DNA of 14,727 nt from JAAXVZ01 sp964392465 (GCA_964392465.1 CAYMPC010000027.1:1-14727), one strand, 5' to 3'; shown: positions 1-6,075, numbered from the stretch's first letter. Made by a program: numbers and translations. The notes: generated from the letters alone by a model not told the origin.

Positions 1-120
1 AAAATTAAGGTGTATTTCTTTGAAAAGTTTAGGTCTAGAAAATCTTTGCTTTTCTACGGCTAAAAAAATAGATAAAACTACACTGAAACAACCTAATATA
101 ATTATAACTAAATAAAACAT
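1..120 (-). CDS. N-terminal part of an unidentified membrane-anchored protein (cut by the window edge)
   Basis: An open frame starts at an ATG at 120 and continues without a stop to base 1, giving 40 residues. An in-frame TAA lies three codons upstream, so this is the first available ATG. Residues 2-21 are hydrophobic (FYLVIIILGCFSVVLSIFLA) and look like one membrane helix or signal anchor. They are followed by a basic, charged stretch (VEKQRFSRPKLFKEI) that would sit in the cytoplasm. There is no Shine-Dalgarno sequence; an AT-rich stretch near 145-165 could be the promoter. It is transcribed divergently from the helicase at 257. Forty codons can stay open by chance at this base composition, but the TM-plus-basic pattern favours a real gene. 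The family is not recognised. Confidence 0.45.
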   Translation of the reverse strand, partial: MFYLVIIILGCFSVVLSIFLAVEKQRFSRPKLFKEIHLNF

Positions 121-256
121 ACACTTTTAAATAAGCAGAAAATTCTAAAGAGAGTAATTAAATTAGTAGGCAAAGAGAAAGCGTTTTTTACTAAGATTAA
201 CTGACTTTTTCTTGAAATATAATTTATTATAATAAACATAAATGAGGTAATTAGTT

Positions 257-1444
257 ATGAACTTTAATGAAATAGGTATTATTGAACCTATACTAAAATC
301 AATAAATGAAAAGAAATTTGATATACCAAGCGAGATACAGGAAAAAGCAATTCCAGTTATCATGCAAGGAAAAGATATTATAGCAGGATCTGCAACAGGT
401 TCTGGAAAAACACTAGTGTTTGCTTCTGGTATAATTCAGAAAATAGATAAGGGAAGAGGAATACAATCACTTATTTTAACACCCACAAGAGAATTAGCAC
501 ACCAGGTTTCACAAGATATTATCTATTTTTCAAGATATAAACCTCTAAACGTGACAGAAATATTTGGAGGGGTATCAATTAATCCACAAATGCATAGTCT
601 CAGAAATGCGGACATTGTTGTTGGAACACCTGGAAGAATATTAGATCATTTGGAAAGGAGAACAATAGACTTATCAAAAGTCAAAATACTTGTTTTGGAT
701 GAAGCAGACAGAATGCTCGATATGGGTTTTATAGATGATGTGAAAAAAATCATAAGCAATTGTCCTACACAAAGGCAGACATTATTATTTTCAGCAACAA
801 TATCTCAAGAAATAAAAGAGATTGTTCATAATTACATGAAAAACCCTATAAGCATATCAGTTGATTCTTATGTAGATCCTTCTCTTTTGGAACAATTCTA
901 TTATGATGTACCAGATAATCAAAAATTTTCTTTATTAGTACATTTCTTAAAAAATGAGAAGTCTCATAGTGTTATGGTTTTTTGTAATACACAAAGGAAT
1001 ACAGATATGATTGCAAAAAATTTAATAAAGAATAATATAGATGCAATGGCGATTCATGGTGGTTTTTCTCAGGCAAAAAGGAATCATACAATGGTTCAAT
1101 TTCACAAACAGAAAATTTCTGTTTTAGTATGTACTGATGTTGCATCTAGAGGATTGGATATTAAAGAGGTAACGCATGTTTATAATTATGATATCCCAAG
1201 AGAGAGTAAAGACTATATTCATAGGATAGGAAGAACAGCAAGAGCAGGAAAAAAAGGCAAAGCAATTAATCTTCTCAGTTCAAGAGATCATGATAACTTT
1301 TCAGCAGTTCTTAGAGATACACAAATGACAATCAAAAAAGAAGAATTGCCTCAAATTGAGAAAGTTAATGTTAATTGGGAAAAACCAAAAAGATTCAGAA
1401 GAGAATGGGGCGGAAGAAGAGATAAATTCCAAAGAAGAAGATAA
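257..1444 (+). CDS. DEAD-box ATP-dependent RNA helicase
   Basis: This is a complete two-domain DEAD-box helicase of 395 residues, expected to unwind or remodel RNA duplexes in the cytoplasm (RNA decay, ribosome assembly or cold adaptation). The motifs appear in order: Q motif with F21 and PSEIQ at 24-28, motif I ATGSGKT at 46-52, PTREL at 76-80, TPGR at 124-127, DEAD at 148-151, SAT at 179-181, motif V RGLDI at 308-312 and motif VI HRIGRTARAG at 332-341. The C-terminal tail after about 370 is short and rich in Arg (KRFRREWGG..RR..FQRRR), a likely nonspecific RNA-binding extension. The start is supported by GAGGT at 244-248 and an AT-rich TATA region at about 218-236. The gene stands alone, ending in T-tracts. 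The family is certain; the RNA substrate cannot be read from sequence. Confidence 0.97.
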   Translation: MNFNEIGIIEPILKSINEKKFDIPSEIQEKAIPVIMQGKDIIAGSATGSGKTLVFASGIIQKIDKGRGIQSLILTPTRELAHQVSQDIIYFSRYKPLNVTEIFGGVSINPQMHSLRNADIVVGTPGRILDHLERRTIDLSKVKILVLDEADRMLDMGFIDDVKKIISNCPTQRQTLLFSATISQEIKEIVHNYMKNPISISVDSYVDPSLLEQFYYDVPDNQKFSLLVHFLKNEKSHSVMVFCNTQRNTDMIAKNLIKNNIDAMAIHGGFSQAKRNHTMVQFHKQKISVLVCTDVASRGLDIKEVTHVYNYDIPRESKDYIHRIGRTARAGKKGKAINLLSSRDHDNFSAVLRDTQMTIKKEELPQIEKVNVNWEKPKRFRREWGGRRDKFQRRR

Positions 1445-1470
1445 TTTTTTTATTCTCTTTAATGTTTTTT
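1445..1470 (+). terminator. T-tract terminator after the helicase
   Basis: Seven T residues (1445-1451) follow the helicase stop codon directly, and a second run of six T lies at 1465-1470. There is no stem-loop. Oligo-T tracts are the usual intrinsic terminators in archaea. The downstream gene pair is on the opposite strand, so transcription from the helicase should end here. Confidence 0.5.
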
Positions 1471-1581
1471 ATATTTTATAGCACATTCTTCACAATAATG
1501 TTGTGAATATTCTTTTTTATCCTTCACAAAAAATCTTTTACTGCAGATATTACAATATCTCACAACTTTATAGAATTTCAC
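1459..1581 (-). CDS. 40-residue zinc-ribbon mini-protein, second gene of a pair
   Basis: This very small ORF starts at a GTG at 1581 and overlaps the stop of the upstream gene by four bases (GTGA), the classic arrangement for translational coupling. The product begins MKFYKVVRYCNICSKRF and carries two CxxC knuckles, C10/C13 and C30/C33, separated by 16 residues, a probable one-zinc ribbon. It ends in a basic tail (IKYKKH). GGGAG about 11 bases upstream could act as a weak SD. An in-frame TAG lies just upstream of the GTG, so the ORF cannot extend. Paired cysteines, the coupled start and lack of another gene here argue that it is real. Function is unknown; a nucleic-acid or ribosome-associated role would be typical of such ribbons. 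It is short enough to be missed by gene finders. Confidence 0.62.
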   Translation of the reverse strand: MKFYKVVRYCNICSKRFFVKDKKEYSQHYCEECAIKYKKH

Positions 1582-1736
1582 TTTTTTCTATATCTCCCTT
1601 TTCTTTCCTCTCTTTGTTCTAGGCTAGTTGAGCCACAGTCCTTGCATCTAACTCCAGTAACAACTGTTTTTTTCCCAAATAGTGTGTTAGTCCTTGTTTT
1701 AATTCTGTGTCCATTACAATTTGTACAAAAATACAT
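1578..1736 (-). CDS. 52-residue zinc-ribbon mini-protein, first gene of a pair
   Basis: The product has 52 residues with two CxxC knuckles: C4/C7 (MYFCTNCNGH) and C31/C34 (RCKDCGS). The linker is 23 residues of Thr/Lys/Arg-rich sequence, and the C-terminus is strongly charged (EQREERKGRYRKK). This is the layout of a small rubredoxin-like or ribosomal-protein-like zinc ribbon. The start is very well supported: a near-perfect SD, GGAGGAG at 1743-1749, lies six bases before the ATG, and a TATA-like palindrome ATAAAATTTTAT sits at 1773-1784. The stop overlaps the GTG of the second mini-gene by four bases, so the two form an operon. It is divergent from bud32. I do not recognise a named family. 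A transcription or translation accessory role is inference only. Confidence 0.8.
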   Translation of the reverse strand: MYFCTNCNGHRIKTRTNTLFGKKTVVTGVRCKDCGSTSLEQREERKGRYRKK

Positions 1737-1772
1737 TTATTTCTCCTCCAAAAAAAGATTAATCGTAAAGAA

Positions 1773-1784
1773 ATAAAATTTTAT
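1773..1784 (-). promoter_or_regulatory. TATA-like promoter element of the mini zinc-ribbon operon
   Basis: ATAAAATTTTAT is a perfect 12-bp palindrome lying 37-48 bases upstream of the 52-residue gene's start. This position suits an archaeal TATA box with a short leader carrying the SD at 1743-1749. Its symmetry could also make it an operator, but AT-rich palindromes are common here. Confidence 0.45.
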
Positions 1785-1835
1785 AGTCAAAAGCCTTACA
1801 ATCAATATTCTTTATAATATACTATATTTTTATAA

Positions 1836-1859
1836 TGTTTATAAAGGTATGTTTATAAA
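1836..1859 (+). promoter_or_regulatory. Duplicated TATA-like element before bud32
   Basis: The ten-base sequence TGTTTATAAA occurs twice, at 1836-1845 and 1850-1859, in the divergent gap between the mini zinc-ribbon operon and bud32. The second copy lies 38-47 bases before the bud32 ATG and is the likelier TATA box. The first could be an alternative promoter or simple AT-rich coincidence. Confidence 0.4.
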
Positions 1860-1896
1860 ACTTAATTTTAAATAATAATCCTTTTTACTTCTTAAT

Positions 1897-2196
1897 ATGA
1901 AACTAATAGGAAAAGGAGCAGAAGCAGAGGTGTATTTAGAAGAAAATAAAATAATCAAAAAAAGGATTCCAAAAAAATACAGGTTGAGAGAGATAGATGA
2001 TTCTTTGAGGAAAACAAGGACGAGAAGAGAAGCAAAGATTATTGAAACCCTTCCTGCAGAAGTTCTTCATCCTGCGTTGCTCAAAACAGACGAGAAAAAG
2101 GCAGAAATAGAGATGTCATTTATAGATGGGAAAAAAATAAGAGATATTTTAGATAATAACTTGAGAAATAGGCGAAAAGATTGCATTAATGCATAA
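1897..2196 (+). CDS. bud32: KEOPS complex kinase/ATPase Bud32, N-lobe fragment (frameshifted gene)
   Basis: This ORF encodes the N-terminal lobe of Bud32 (PRPK), the small atypical kinase/ATPase of the KEOPS complex that supports Kae1 in forming t6A37 on tRNAs. Recognisable parts are the nucleotide loop GKGAEAEVYL at 5-14, the basic stretch KKRIPKKYR at about 20-29, the family motif REIDDSLRKTRTRREAKII at 31-49, and the hinge EMSFIDGKKIRDIL at about 72-85. After codon 88 the frame goes wrong: the last 11 residues (LRNRRKDCINA) are not Bud32-like. The expected sequence, EIGEKIALMHN, lies in the +1 frame from 2165. Skipping one A at about 2164 joins the two parts into a normal protein of about 186 residues. 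A TATA box precedes at 1852-1859 and there is no SD. The kinase is not fused to Kae1 here, unlike in some archaea. Confidence 0.85.
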   Translation: MKLIGKGAEAEVYLEENKIIKKRIPKKYRLREIDDSLRKTRTRREAKIIETLPAEVLHPALLKTDEKKAEIEMSFIDGKKIRDILDNNLRNRRKDCINA

Positions 2197-2482
2197 CAAA
2201 GACATTATTCATGGAGATTTAACAACCTCTAATATGATTTATTATAATTATAAAGTATATTTTATTGATTTTGGATTGAGTTTTTTTTCTGAAAAAACAG
2301 AAGATAAAGCAGTTGACTTGCATTTATTAAGACAGGCAATAGACAGCAAGCATTATAAAGTTTATGAGAAAGCATTTTATTTGATTTTAAAAGGATATAT
2401 CTCAAAAGCAAAAAGTTCAAAAGAAATAATAAAAAGATTTGAGATAGTTGAATTAAGGGGCAGGAATAAGGCTAAGTTTTAA
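2189..2482 (+). CDS. bud32: KEOPS complex kinase/ATPase Bud32, C-lobe fragment (frameshifted gene)
   Basis: This is the catalytic half of Bud32. The first ATG in this frame is at 2189, giving MHNKDIIHGDLTTSNM. The catalytic loop HGDLTTSN is the Bud32 signature, and the metal-binding DFGLSFF follows, with EDKAVDLHLLRQAI typical of the family. The end, RFEIVELRGRNKAKF, matches the usual Bud32 tail (RGR plus basic residues). Conserved residues EIGEKIAL extend upstream of the ATG in the same frame from 2165 and are bounded by a TGA at 2162-2164. The 2189 ATG therefore probably marks a break rather than a natural start. The fragment overlaps the N-lobe ORF by eight bases, so coupled translation into two polypeptides is conceivable. 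It overlaps the convergent gene at 2472 by 11 bases. Confidence 0.85.
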   Translation: MHNKDIIHGDLTTSNMIYYNYKVYFIDFGLSFFSEKTEDKAVDLHLLRQAIDSKHYKVYEKAFYLILKGYISKAKSSKEIIKRFEIVELRGRNKAKF

Positions 2483-2816
2483 AATCAACCAATCTGCAAA
2501 CAATCCATCCAACAAATTTTTCATTACCTTCTTTTAAATATTTAACCTGATATTTTTTATTTTTTATATCAGCAATATATTTATCATCTTTAATTTTGGA
2601 TAACAATTCATCATAACCATTTTGAGAGGAGGTTAAATCAAAACCGTATACAATATATAATTCACCTTTCTCTTCAGAATAAATAGACCACATTTTTCCA
2701 GGTGTTTTGCATGTTATAACTCTTTTTTCAATGTTTGGAATATTATCGCTTATGGCTTGATTAGTAATATCTTCAAGTGTTTTATAAATTGGGTTGTCTG
2801 GAAGTATCATTCTCAT
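2472..2816 (-). CDS. Protein of unknown function, 114 residues
   Basis: A single-copy soluble protein with no family I recognise. It has no signal peptide or membrane segment. The N-terminal third is polar and probably helical (YKTLEDITNQAISDNIPNIE); the middle alternates in a beta-like way (MWSIYSEEKGELYIVYGFDL), followed by a Lys-rich helical part and a final strand, KFVGWIVCRLVDF. Its two cysteines are far apart and not a metal pair. A good TATA-like box (TTTTTATATAAG on its own strand, about 2833-2844) lies 17-28 bases before the ATG, consistent with a leaderless transcript; no SD is seen. An alternative start two codons in (MRM) cannot be excluded. It is convergent with bud32, overlapping its last 11 bases, and divergent from the AlkD-like gene. 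Confidence 0.75.
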   Translation of the reverse strand: MRMILPDNPIYKTLEDITNQAISDNIPNIEKRVITCKTPGKMWSIYSEEKGELYIVYGFDLTSSQNGYDELLSKIKDDKYIADIKNKKYQVKYLKEGNEKFVGWIVCRLVDFKT

Positions 2817-2894
2817 AAAGGGTCTTTTTTTCTTATATAAAAATTTAACCTGTAAATGATAGATTTAAAAAGATTATATAATTAAAAGGTAAAT

Positions 2895-3617
2895 ATGTCT
2901 CTTTTAATAGACTTGAAAAAAGATCTGCTTAAAGCAGCAAATCCTGAAAAAGCAAAGATATTACAGAGATTTTTTAAGACAGGACAGGGAGAATATGGGG
3001 AAGGAGATTTATTTTTAGGAATAACAGTTCCAGAGCAGAGAAAAATAGCAAAAAAATACAAAGAATTGACATTTAATGAAATTCAGGATTTATTGAATAG
3101 CAAGTTTCATGAGCATAGATTAGTTTCTTTATTGATTTTAATTGAAAAATATAAAAAATCAAAAGACAAAAAACAGATTTTTGATTTTTATTTAGCTAAT
3201 ACAAAAAATATAAATAACTGGGATTTGGTAGATCTGAGCTGCCATAAAATTATTGGAGATTATTTATTAGATAAAGATAGGGCGATATTGTATAAACTGG
3301 CAAATTCTTCAGCTCTCTGGGAAAAAAGGATTTCAATCATTTCAACCTTTGCATTCATAAATAATAAAGAGTATGAGGATTCTTTTAAAATAGCAGAAAT
3401 ACTTCTTAATGATGAGCATGATTTAATACATAAGGCAGTAGGATGGATGTTAAGAGAAGTAGGGAAAAGAATAAGCCAAGAAAAGGAAGAAGAATTCCTA
3501 AAAAAACACTATAATAAAATGCCCAGAACAATGTTAAGATATGCGATTGAGAGATTTGATGAGAGAAAAAAACAATTTTATTTAAAAAAGGGAATTTTTG
3601 CAGTTCCTCTTAAATAA
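2895..3617 (+). CDS. AlkD-family DNA-alkylation repair glycosylase
   Basis: This 240-residue all-helical HEAT-like repeat protein belongs to the AlkC/AlkD family. These enzymes remove alkylated bases such as N7- and N3-alkylpurines from DNA without flipping the base. Family landmarks are KTGQGEYGEGDLFLGITVP at 28-46, INNWDLVDLS at 106-115, LWEKRISIIST at 141-151 and LIHKAVGWMLREVGK at 177-191, then MPRTMLRYAIE at 209-219. The key residues known from Bacillus cereus AlkD are in register: W109 and D113 in NNWDLVD, R145 in WEKR and W184 in VGWMLREVG, so activity is expected. The length matches the family. The start is supported by AAAAGGT seven bases or fewer upstream and TATA-like sequence at about 2864-2880. 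It is a single-gene unit flanked by unrelated genes. Confidence 0.93.
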   Translation: MSLLIDLKKDLLKAANPEKAKILQRFFKTGQGEYGEGDLFLGITVPEQRKIAKKYKELTFNEIQDLLNSKFHEHRLVSLLILIEKYKKSKDKKQIFDFYLANTKNINNWDLVDLSCHKIIGDYLLDKDRAILYKLANSSALWEKRISIISTFAFINNKEYEDSFKIAEILLNDEHDLIHKAVGWMLREVGKRISQEKEEEFLKKHYNKMPRTMLRYAIERFDERKKQFYLKKGIFAVPLK

Positions 3618-3631
3618 TAAAGAATATAAAT

Positions 3632-4111
3632 TTAAAGCACGCCTTTAGTATCTAAGCCAGTTCTTTCATTATGGCTTAATAAAGCATATTCACCATACAA
3701 AATAGTTTGTAAATCTTCAAATAGTTTTTTTCCTCTTTCCATAATACTAAAAATATTTTGTAAATCATTTTTTATTGATTGTTTTTTCAAAATTTTTTGT
3801 TTTAATATCTCTAATCTTGGAATTAATTTAGGAAGATGATTAACCCACATCTCTTTAATTATTTCATATTCCTTATTGTTTTTAATTGCTTTGAAATCTC
3901 TAAGTGCTCCAATAATCTTATCGAAATTTATCCAAAACAATCGGGATAGAAAATCTATATTATTAATTAAAATTTTTAGTAAATTAACCTCTATTTTCTC
4001 TTCACCCATTAAATTGATTGCAAGAAAGACCTTAGTATATGCATTTTTAATATCTTTCACATATACCTTTTGAATAAATTCTTTTCTTTTTTGATTATCC
4101 ATATTCCACAT
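3632..4111 (-). CDS. Helical protein of unknown function, coupled to a zinc-finger gene
   Basis: A 159-residue protein, or 156 if translation begins at the second methionine at 4102. It is predicted all-helical and Lys/Ile/Leu-rich, without a signal peptide or clear TM segment. The stretches LLKILINNIDFLSRLFWINFDKII and LIPRLEILKQKILKKQ have amphipathic or coiled-coil spacing. The C-terminus is NERTGLDTKGVL. It overlaps the zinc-finger gene upstream by 17 bases (8 with the second ATG, which sits as ATGGATAA on that gene's stop). The two are almost certainly co-transcribed and translationally coupled. No SD distinguishes the two starts; the second ATG gives the more usual overlap. No family is recognised. 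A structural partnership with the upstream protein is inferred from the overlap alone. Confidence 0.72.
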   Translation of the reverse strand: MWNMDNQKRKEFIQKVYVKDIKNAYTKVFLAINLMGEEKIEVNLLKILINNIDFLSRLFWINFDKIIGALRDFKAIKNNKEYEIIKEMWVNHLPKLIPRLEILKQKILKKQSIKNDLQNIFSIMERGKKLFEDLQTILYGEYALLSHNERTGLDTKGVL

Positions 4112-4430
4112 CTAACTCAGTTTGATAATCCAGAGCATCTCCTCCATCTACTTTTACAGCACTACTTCTATTTTTTTTATATTTAACAGTTTGCTTATTT
4201 TTTTCTTTTATCATTCCCATAGCCAAGTCATCTGCCTGTATAGCAGTAACTTGCTTGAGATCATCAAAGCATTTTATCTCAAAAGTTCTAAGTGCTTTTC
4301 TTAACAAAGTATCTTCGCTCTCCCCAACTTCCTTAAATACAGTGTTTTTGGCAATACATTTATGACAGACATTATCCTTGCCAATAAAATAAAGAAAAGT
4401 GAGTTCTTTTTTGCAGACATCACATTTCAT
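4095..4430 (-). CDS. N-terminal zinc-finger protein of unknown function
   Basis: The first 30 residues form a treble-clef or ribbon-like knuckle pair: C3/C6 in MKCDVCKKEL and C22/C25 in NVCHKCIAKN. The remaining roughly 85 residues are charged and look helical around LLRKALRTFEIKCFDDLKQV, then become disordered (KNKQTVKYKKNRSSAVKVDGG) before a short acidic end (ELDVEYG). The protein has 111 residues. The start has no SD; AT-rich TATA candidates lie at about 4448-4476. It is the first gene of a two-gene unit with the helical protein at 3632. Small archaeal proteins of this type often bind nucleic acid or a protein partner, but the family is not recognised and no function is assigned. Confidence 0.75.
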   Translation of the reverse strand: MKCDVCKKELTFLYFIGKDNVCHKCIAKNTVFKEVGESEDTLLRKALRTFEIKCFDDLKQVTAIQADDLAMGMIKEKNKQTVKYKKNRSSAVKVDGGDALDYQTELDVEYG

Positions 4431-4480
4431 TTTGATTCACATAAATTAAATATAAAAAAGAGAATATATATTTATGGGTT

Positions 4481-4714
4481 TTACATATATTCCAATGCCT
4501 TTTGCATTAAGGGAAGTACTTTTTCAGTCTCTTCTTTTGTCATTCTGCCTAGTTTTGCAAATTTAAAACTTCCATCGCCTTCAGTATTCTCTCTGGATAT
4601 CTGAAGTTTAGGAATAGCATTATTATATGAGAAAACACCTACAGTAATCCTTGTGCTTTCAAATTCTATTGTCTCTGAAAAAAGAGATTTGTCCAAACTA
4701 TTGTCATATGCCAT
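4481..4714 (-). CDS. Small protein with a possible PC4/YdbC-like nucleic-acid-binding fold
   Basis: A 77-residue protein. The middle has alternating strands (TRITVGVFSYNNAIPKLQIS, then GSFKFAKLGRMT) followed by one long helix (KEETEKVLPLMQKALEYM). This beta-rich half plus C-terminal helix, with GRMTKEE leading into the helix, resembles the PC4/YdbC single-stranded-DNA-binding fold. That is a pattern resemblance, not an assignment. The start is well supported by an SD (AAAGGTGAT, about six bases upstream), and TTTATAAT about 34-41 bases upstream is a plausible TATA box. It is a single-gene unit divergent from the ACT-domain gene. No signal peptide, membrane segment or cysteine is present. Confidence 0.78.
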   Translation of the reverse strand: MAYDNSLDKSLFSETIEFESTRITVGVFSYNNAIPKLQISRENTEGDGSFKFAKLGRMTKEETEKVLPLMQKALEYM

Positions 4715-4782
4715 TTATATCACCTTTGAGGAAAGAAAAACAGGATGATTATAAATGTTGCTGAAAAAAAAAGACTACTTAA

Positions 4783-4849
4783 AAACTATAAAGCATTTTC
4801 TAAAAAAATAACAAAATGTTTTTAAAATAACTTTTTTTCTTTATAGTTT
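4783..4849 (+). promoter_or_regulatory. Long inverted repeat ending at the ACT-domain gene start
   Basis: AAACTATAAAG at 4783-4793 is repeated perfectly inverted as CTTTATAGTTT at 4839-4849, the base before the ATG at 4850. Nested inside, CATTTT at 4794-4799 pairs with AAAATG at 4813-4818. In DNA this could be a two-half-site operator or two opposed TATA-like boxes. If transcription starts upstream, the RNA could fold and hide the start codon region. A TATA-like TTTTTAAAATAA lies between the arms at about 4819-4830, which would give a leaderless message. The repeat is seen directly; its function is inference. Confidence 0.5.
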
Positions 4850-5515
4850 ATGTCCTCAATAAGTCAAGTAGTAAGAAACCTAATTAATTTTAAGCCAATG
4901 GTCTATGAGGGAATGATAGAAGGAGTAATAAGCCATGCAGCTCTTGCAGAACACCTTCAGAAAGACATAGAAAAAGAAATTGGAAAAGAGATAAACTTAC
5001 CTGCTATAGTTATGGCTATAAGGAGATATAATGAAACTTTACAAGATTCTTCAAAAATAAAAAGAAAGGATTTCAAATTTAACTCTGAGATTATAATGAA
5101 AACAGGATTGGCAGATCTTACACTTGTTAAGAGCCCGTCTTGTCTGGAGAAATTAAAAAAATTATATTCTCTTGTGAATTATGAGAGGGGAGATACATTA
5201 AATATAATCCATGGCAATTATGAGATTACAATAGTTATAAGTGAAAGATATCTATCAAAGGTAAAAGAGACCTTACATGATGAAAAAATTTTAAATGTGG
5301 AAAACGATCTTGTCTCTTTGAGTATAAGTTTCTCAAATGATTTCTTGCACACTCCAGGCATTTTATCAAAAACAATAAGGAAATTAGCCTGGGAAAACAT
5401 AAATATCTACGAGAACATATCTACAATGACAGAGATGATATATATAATAAGCAACAAAGATGCAATTAGAGCATATAAGGCGCTTCAGAGTCTGGTTGAA
5501 AAATATAATGAATAA
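4850..5515 (+). CDS. Archaeal ACT-domain protein, probable amino-acid-responsive regulator
   Basis: A 221-residue soluble protein. The N-terminal 80 residues (VVRNLINFKPMVYEGMIEGVISHAALA..., then LPAIVMAIRRY) are helical and resemble the winged-helix-like N-terminus found in a family of archaeal ACT proteins. The middle (about 90-140) is a first alpha/beta unit. The C-terminal part (about 155-215) is an ACT domain: SLSISFSNDFLHTPGILSKTIRKLAWENINIYENIST. HTPGILSKTIRKLAWENINI resembles the ligand-binding ACT repeat of aspartate kinases, but no kinase domain is present. A role as an amino-acid-sensing regulator is inferred. The gene is preceded by an 11-bp inverted repeat that ends at its start codon, and it overlaps the membrane-protein gene downstream by eight bases, indicating an operon. 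Confidence 0.83.
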   Translation: MSSISQVVRNLINFKPMVYEGMIEGVISHAALAEHLQKDIEKEIGKEINLPAIVMAIRRYNETLQDSSKIKRKDFKFNSEIIMKTGLADLTLVKSPSCLEKLKKLYSLVNYERGDTLNIIHGNYEITIVISERYLSKVKETLHDEKILNVENDLVSLSISFSNDFLHTPGILSKTIRKLAWENINIYENISTMTEMIYIISNKDAIRAYKALQSLVEKYNE

Positions 5516-6065
5516 GTCAATATTAAAAGTTAAAGTAAACTGGGGATGGCTTGTTTATTCTTTATTTTCTTTAATTCAGCTAATTAACTTTTTCTTTTTT
5601 TATTTTTTTTATTCTATAATATATTCAGCAAATTCTTATAATATTCTCAGCTCATTATTTATAGTACTGTTAATTTTTCTACCTATCTTTGTTCTAAATG
5701 CTTTTTTTAATCCTGTTAACAGATCAATCTTACTTAACTTTATTTGGAAAGAAAAGACAGAATGCATATTATACAAAGAAGGAATAAAACTCAAAAGAAA
5801 TTTTTTAGTTTGGAATAAAATAAAAAGTATTAGCTTTCAATCAGGTAGACCTATAACAGATTATTCTTTTTATAAAGGAATAAAGCTTCCAGCTCTCCAA
5901 AGATTATTTATTTTAGATAAAAAAGGAGAAGAATATTCTTGTATTATAGATATAGATTATTTTTTTAAGCAAAAAAGAGGAAAAAACAATATCTTACTTT
6001 TCAGAGAGGCTCTTGTTGAATTAGGAAAATCACATTTGATAAGTGATTGGGCAGAAAAACGCTAA
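5508..6065 (+). CDS. Two-TM membrane protein with a possible PH-like cytoplasmic domain
   Basis: A 185-residue protein. Two hydrophobic segments, at about residues 12-38 (aromatic-rich, VYSLFSLIQLINFFFFYFFYS) and 46-66 (LSSLFIVLLIFLPIFVLNAFF), make a membrane hairpin. The C-terminal 110 residues are soluble and beta-rich (ECILYKEGIKLKRNFLVWNKIKSISF, RLFILDKKGEEYSCIIDID), like bacterial PH (YcxB/bPH2) domains that follow two TM helices. That similarity is by architecture and pattern only. I chose the ATG at 5508, which overlaps the ACT gene's stop by eight bases. An upstream ATG at 5460 would add 16 residues that lie wholly inside the ACT gene and lack hydrophobic or SD support. It is probably co-transcribed with the ACT gene and ends ten bases before the convergent NikR-like gene. 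Confidence 0.75.
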   Translation: MNKSILKVKVNWGWLVYSLFSLIQLINFFFFYFFYSIIYSANSYNILSSLFIVLLIFLPIFVLNAFFNPVNRSILLNFIWKEKTECILYKEGIKLKRNFLVWNKIKSISFQSGRPITDYSFYKGIKLPALQRLFILDKKGEEYSCIIDIDYFFKQKRGKNNILLFREALVELGKSHLISDWAEKR

Positions 6066-6075
6066 GTAATAACAA

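Noticed and set aside
1..12. AAAATTAAGGT shared with about 7500-7510, considered as a repeat or attachment site
   Set aside because: Eleven bases of AT-rich sequence with no flanking similarity or mobile gene; coincidence is the simplest reading.
163..363. 66-codon minus-strand frame across the helicase start
   Set aside because: It overlaps the helicase promoter and N-terminus, and the sequence is low-complexity Ile/Ser/Phe typical of antisense AT-rich DNA.
4735..4770. Possible C/D-box RNA (GATGATT ... CTGA) upstream of the PC4-like gene
   Set aside because: The C box deviates from RTGATGA, no C'/D' boxes or terminal stem are visible, and the region is already used as promoter.
5460..5507. 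Earlier ATG at 5460 for the two-TM membrane protein
   Set aside because: It lies wholly within the ACT-domain gene, has no SD, and adds 16 charged residues unlike a membrane protein start. The ATG at 5508 gives the normal short overlap.
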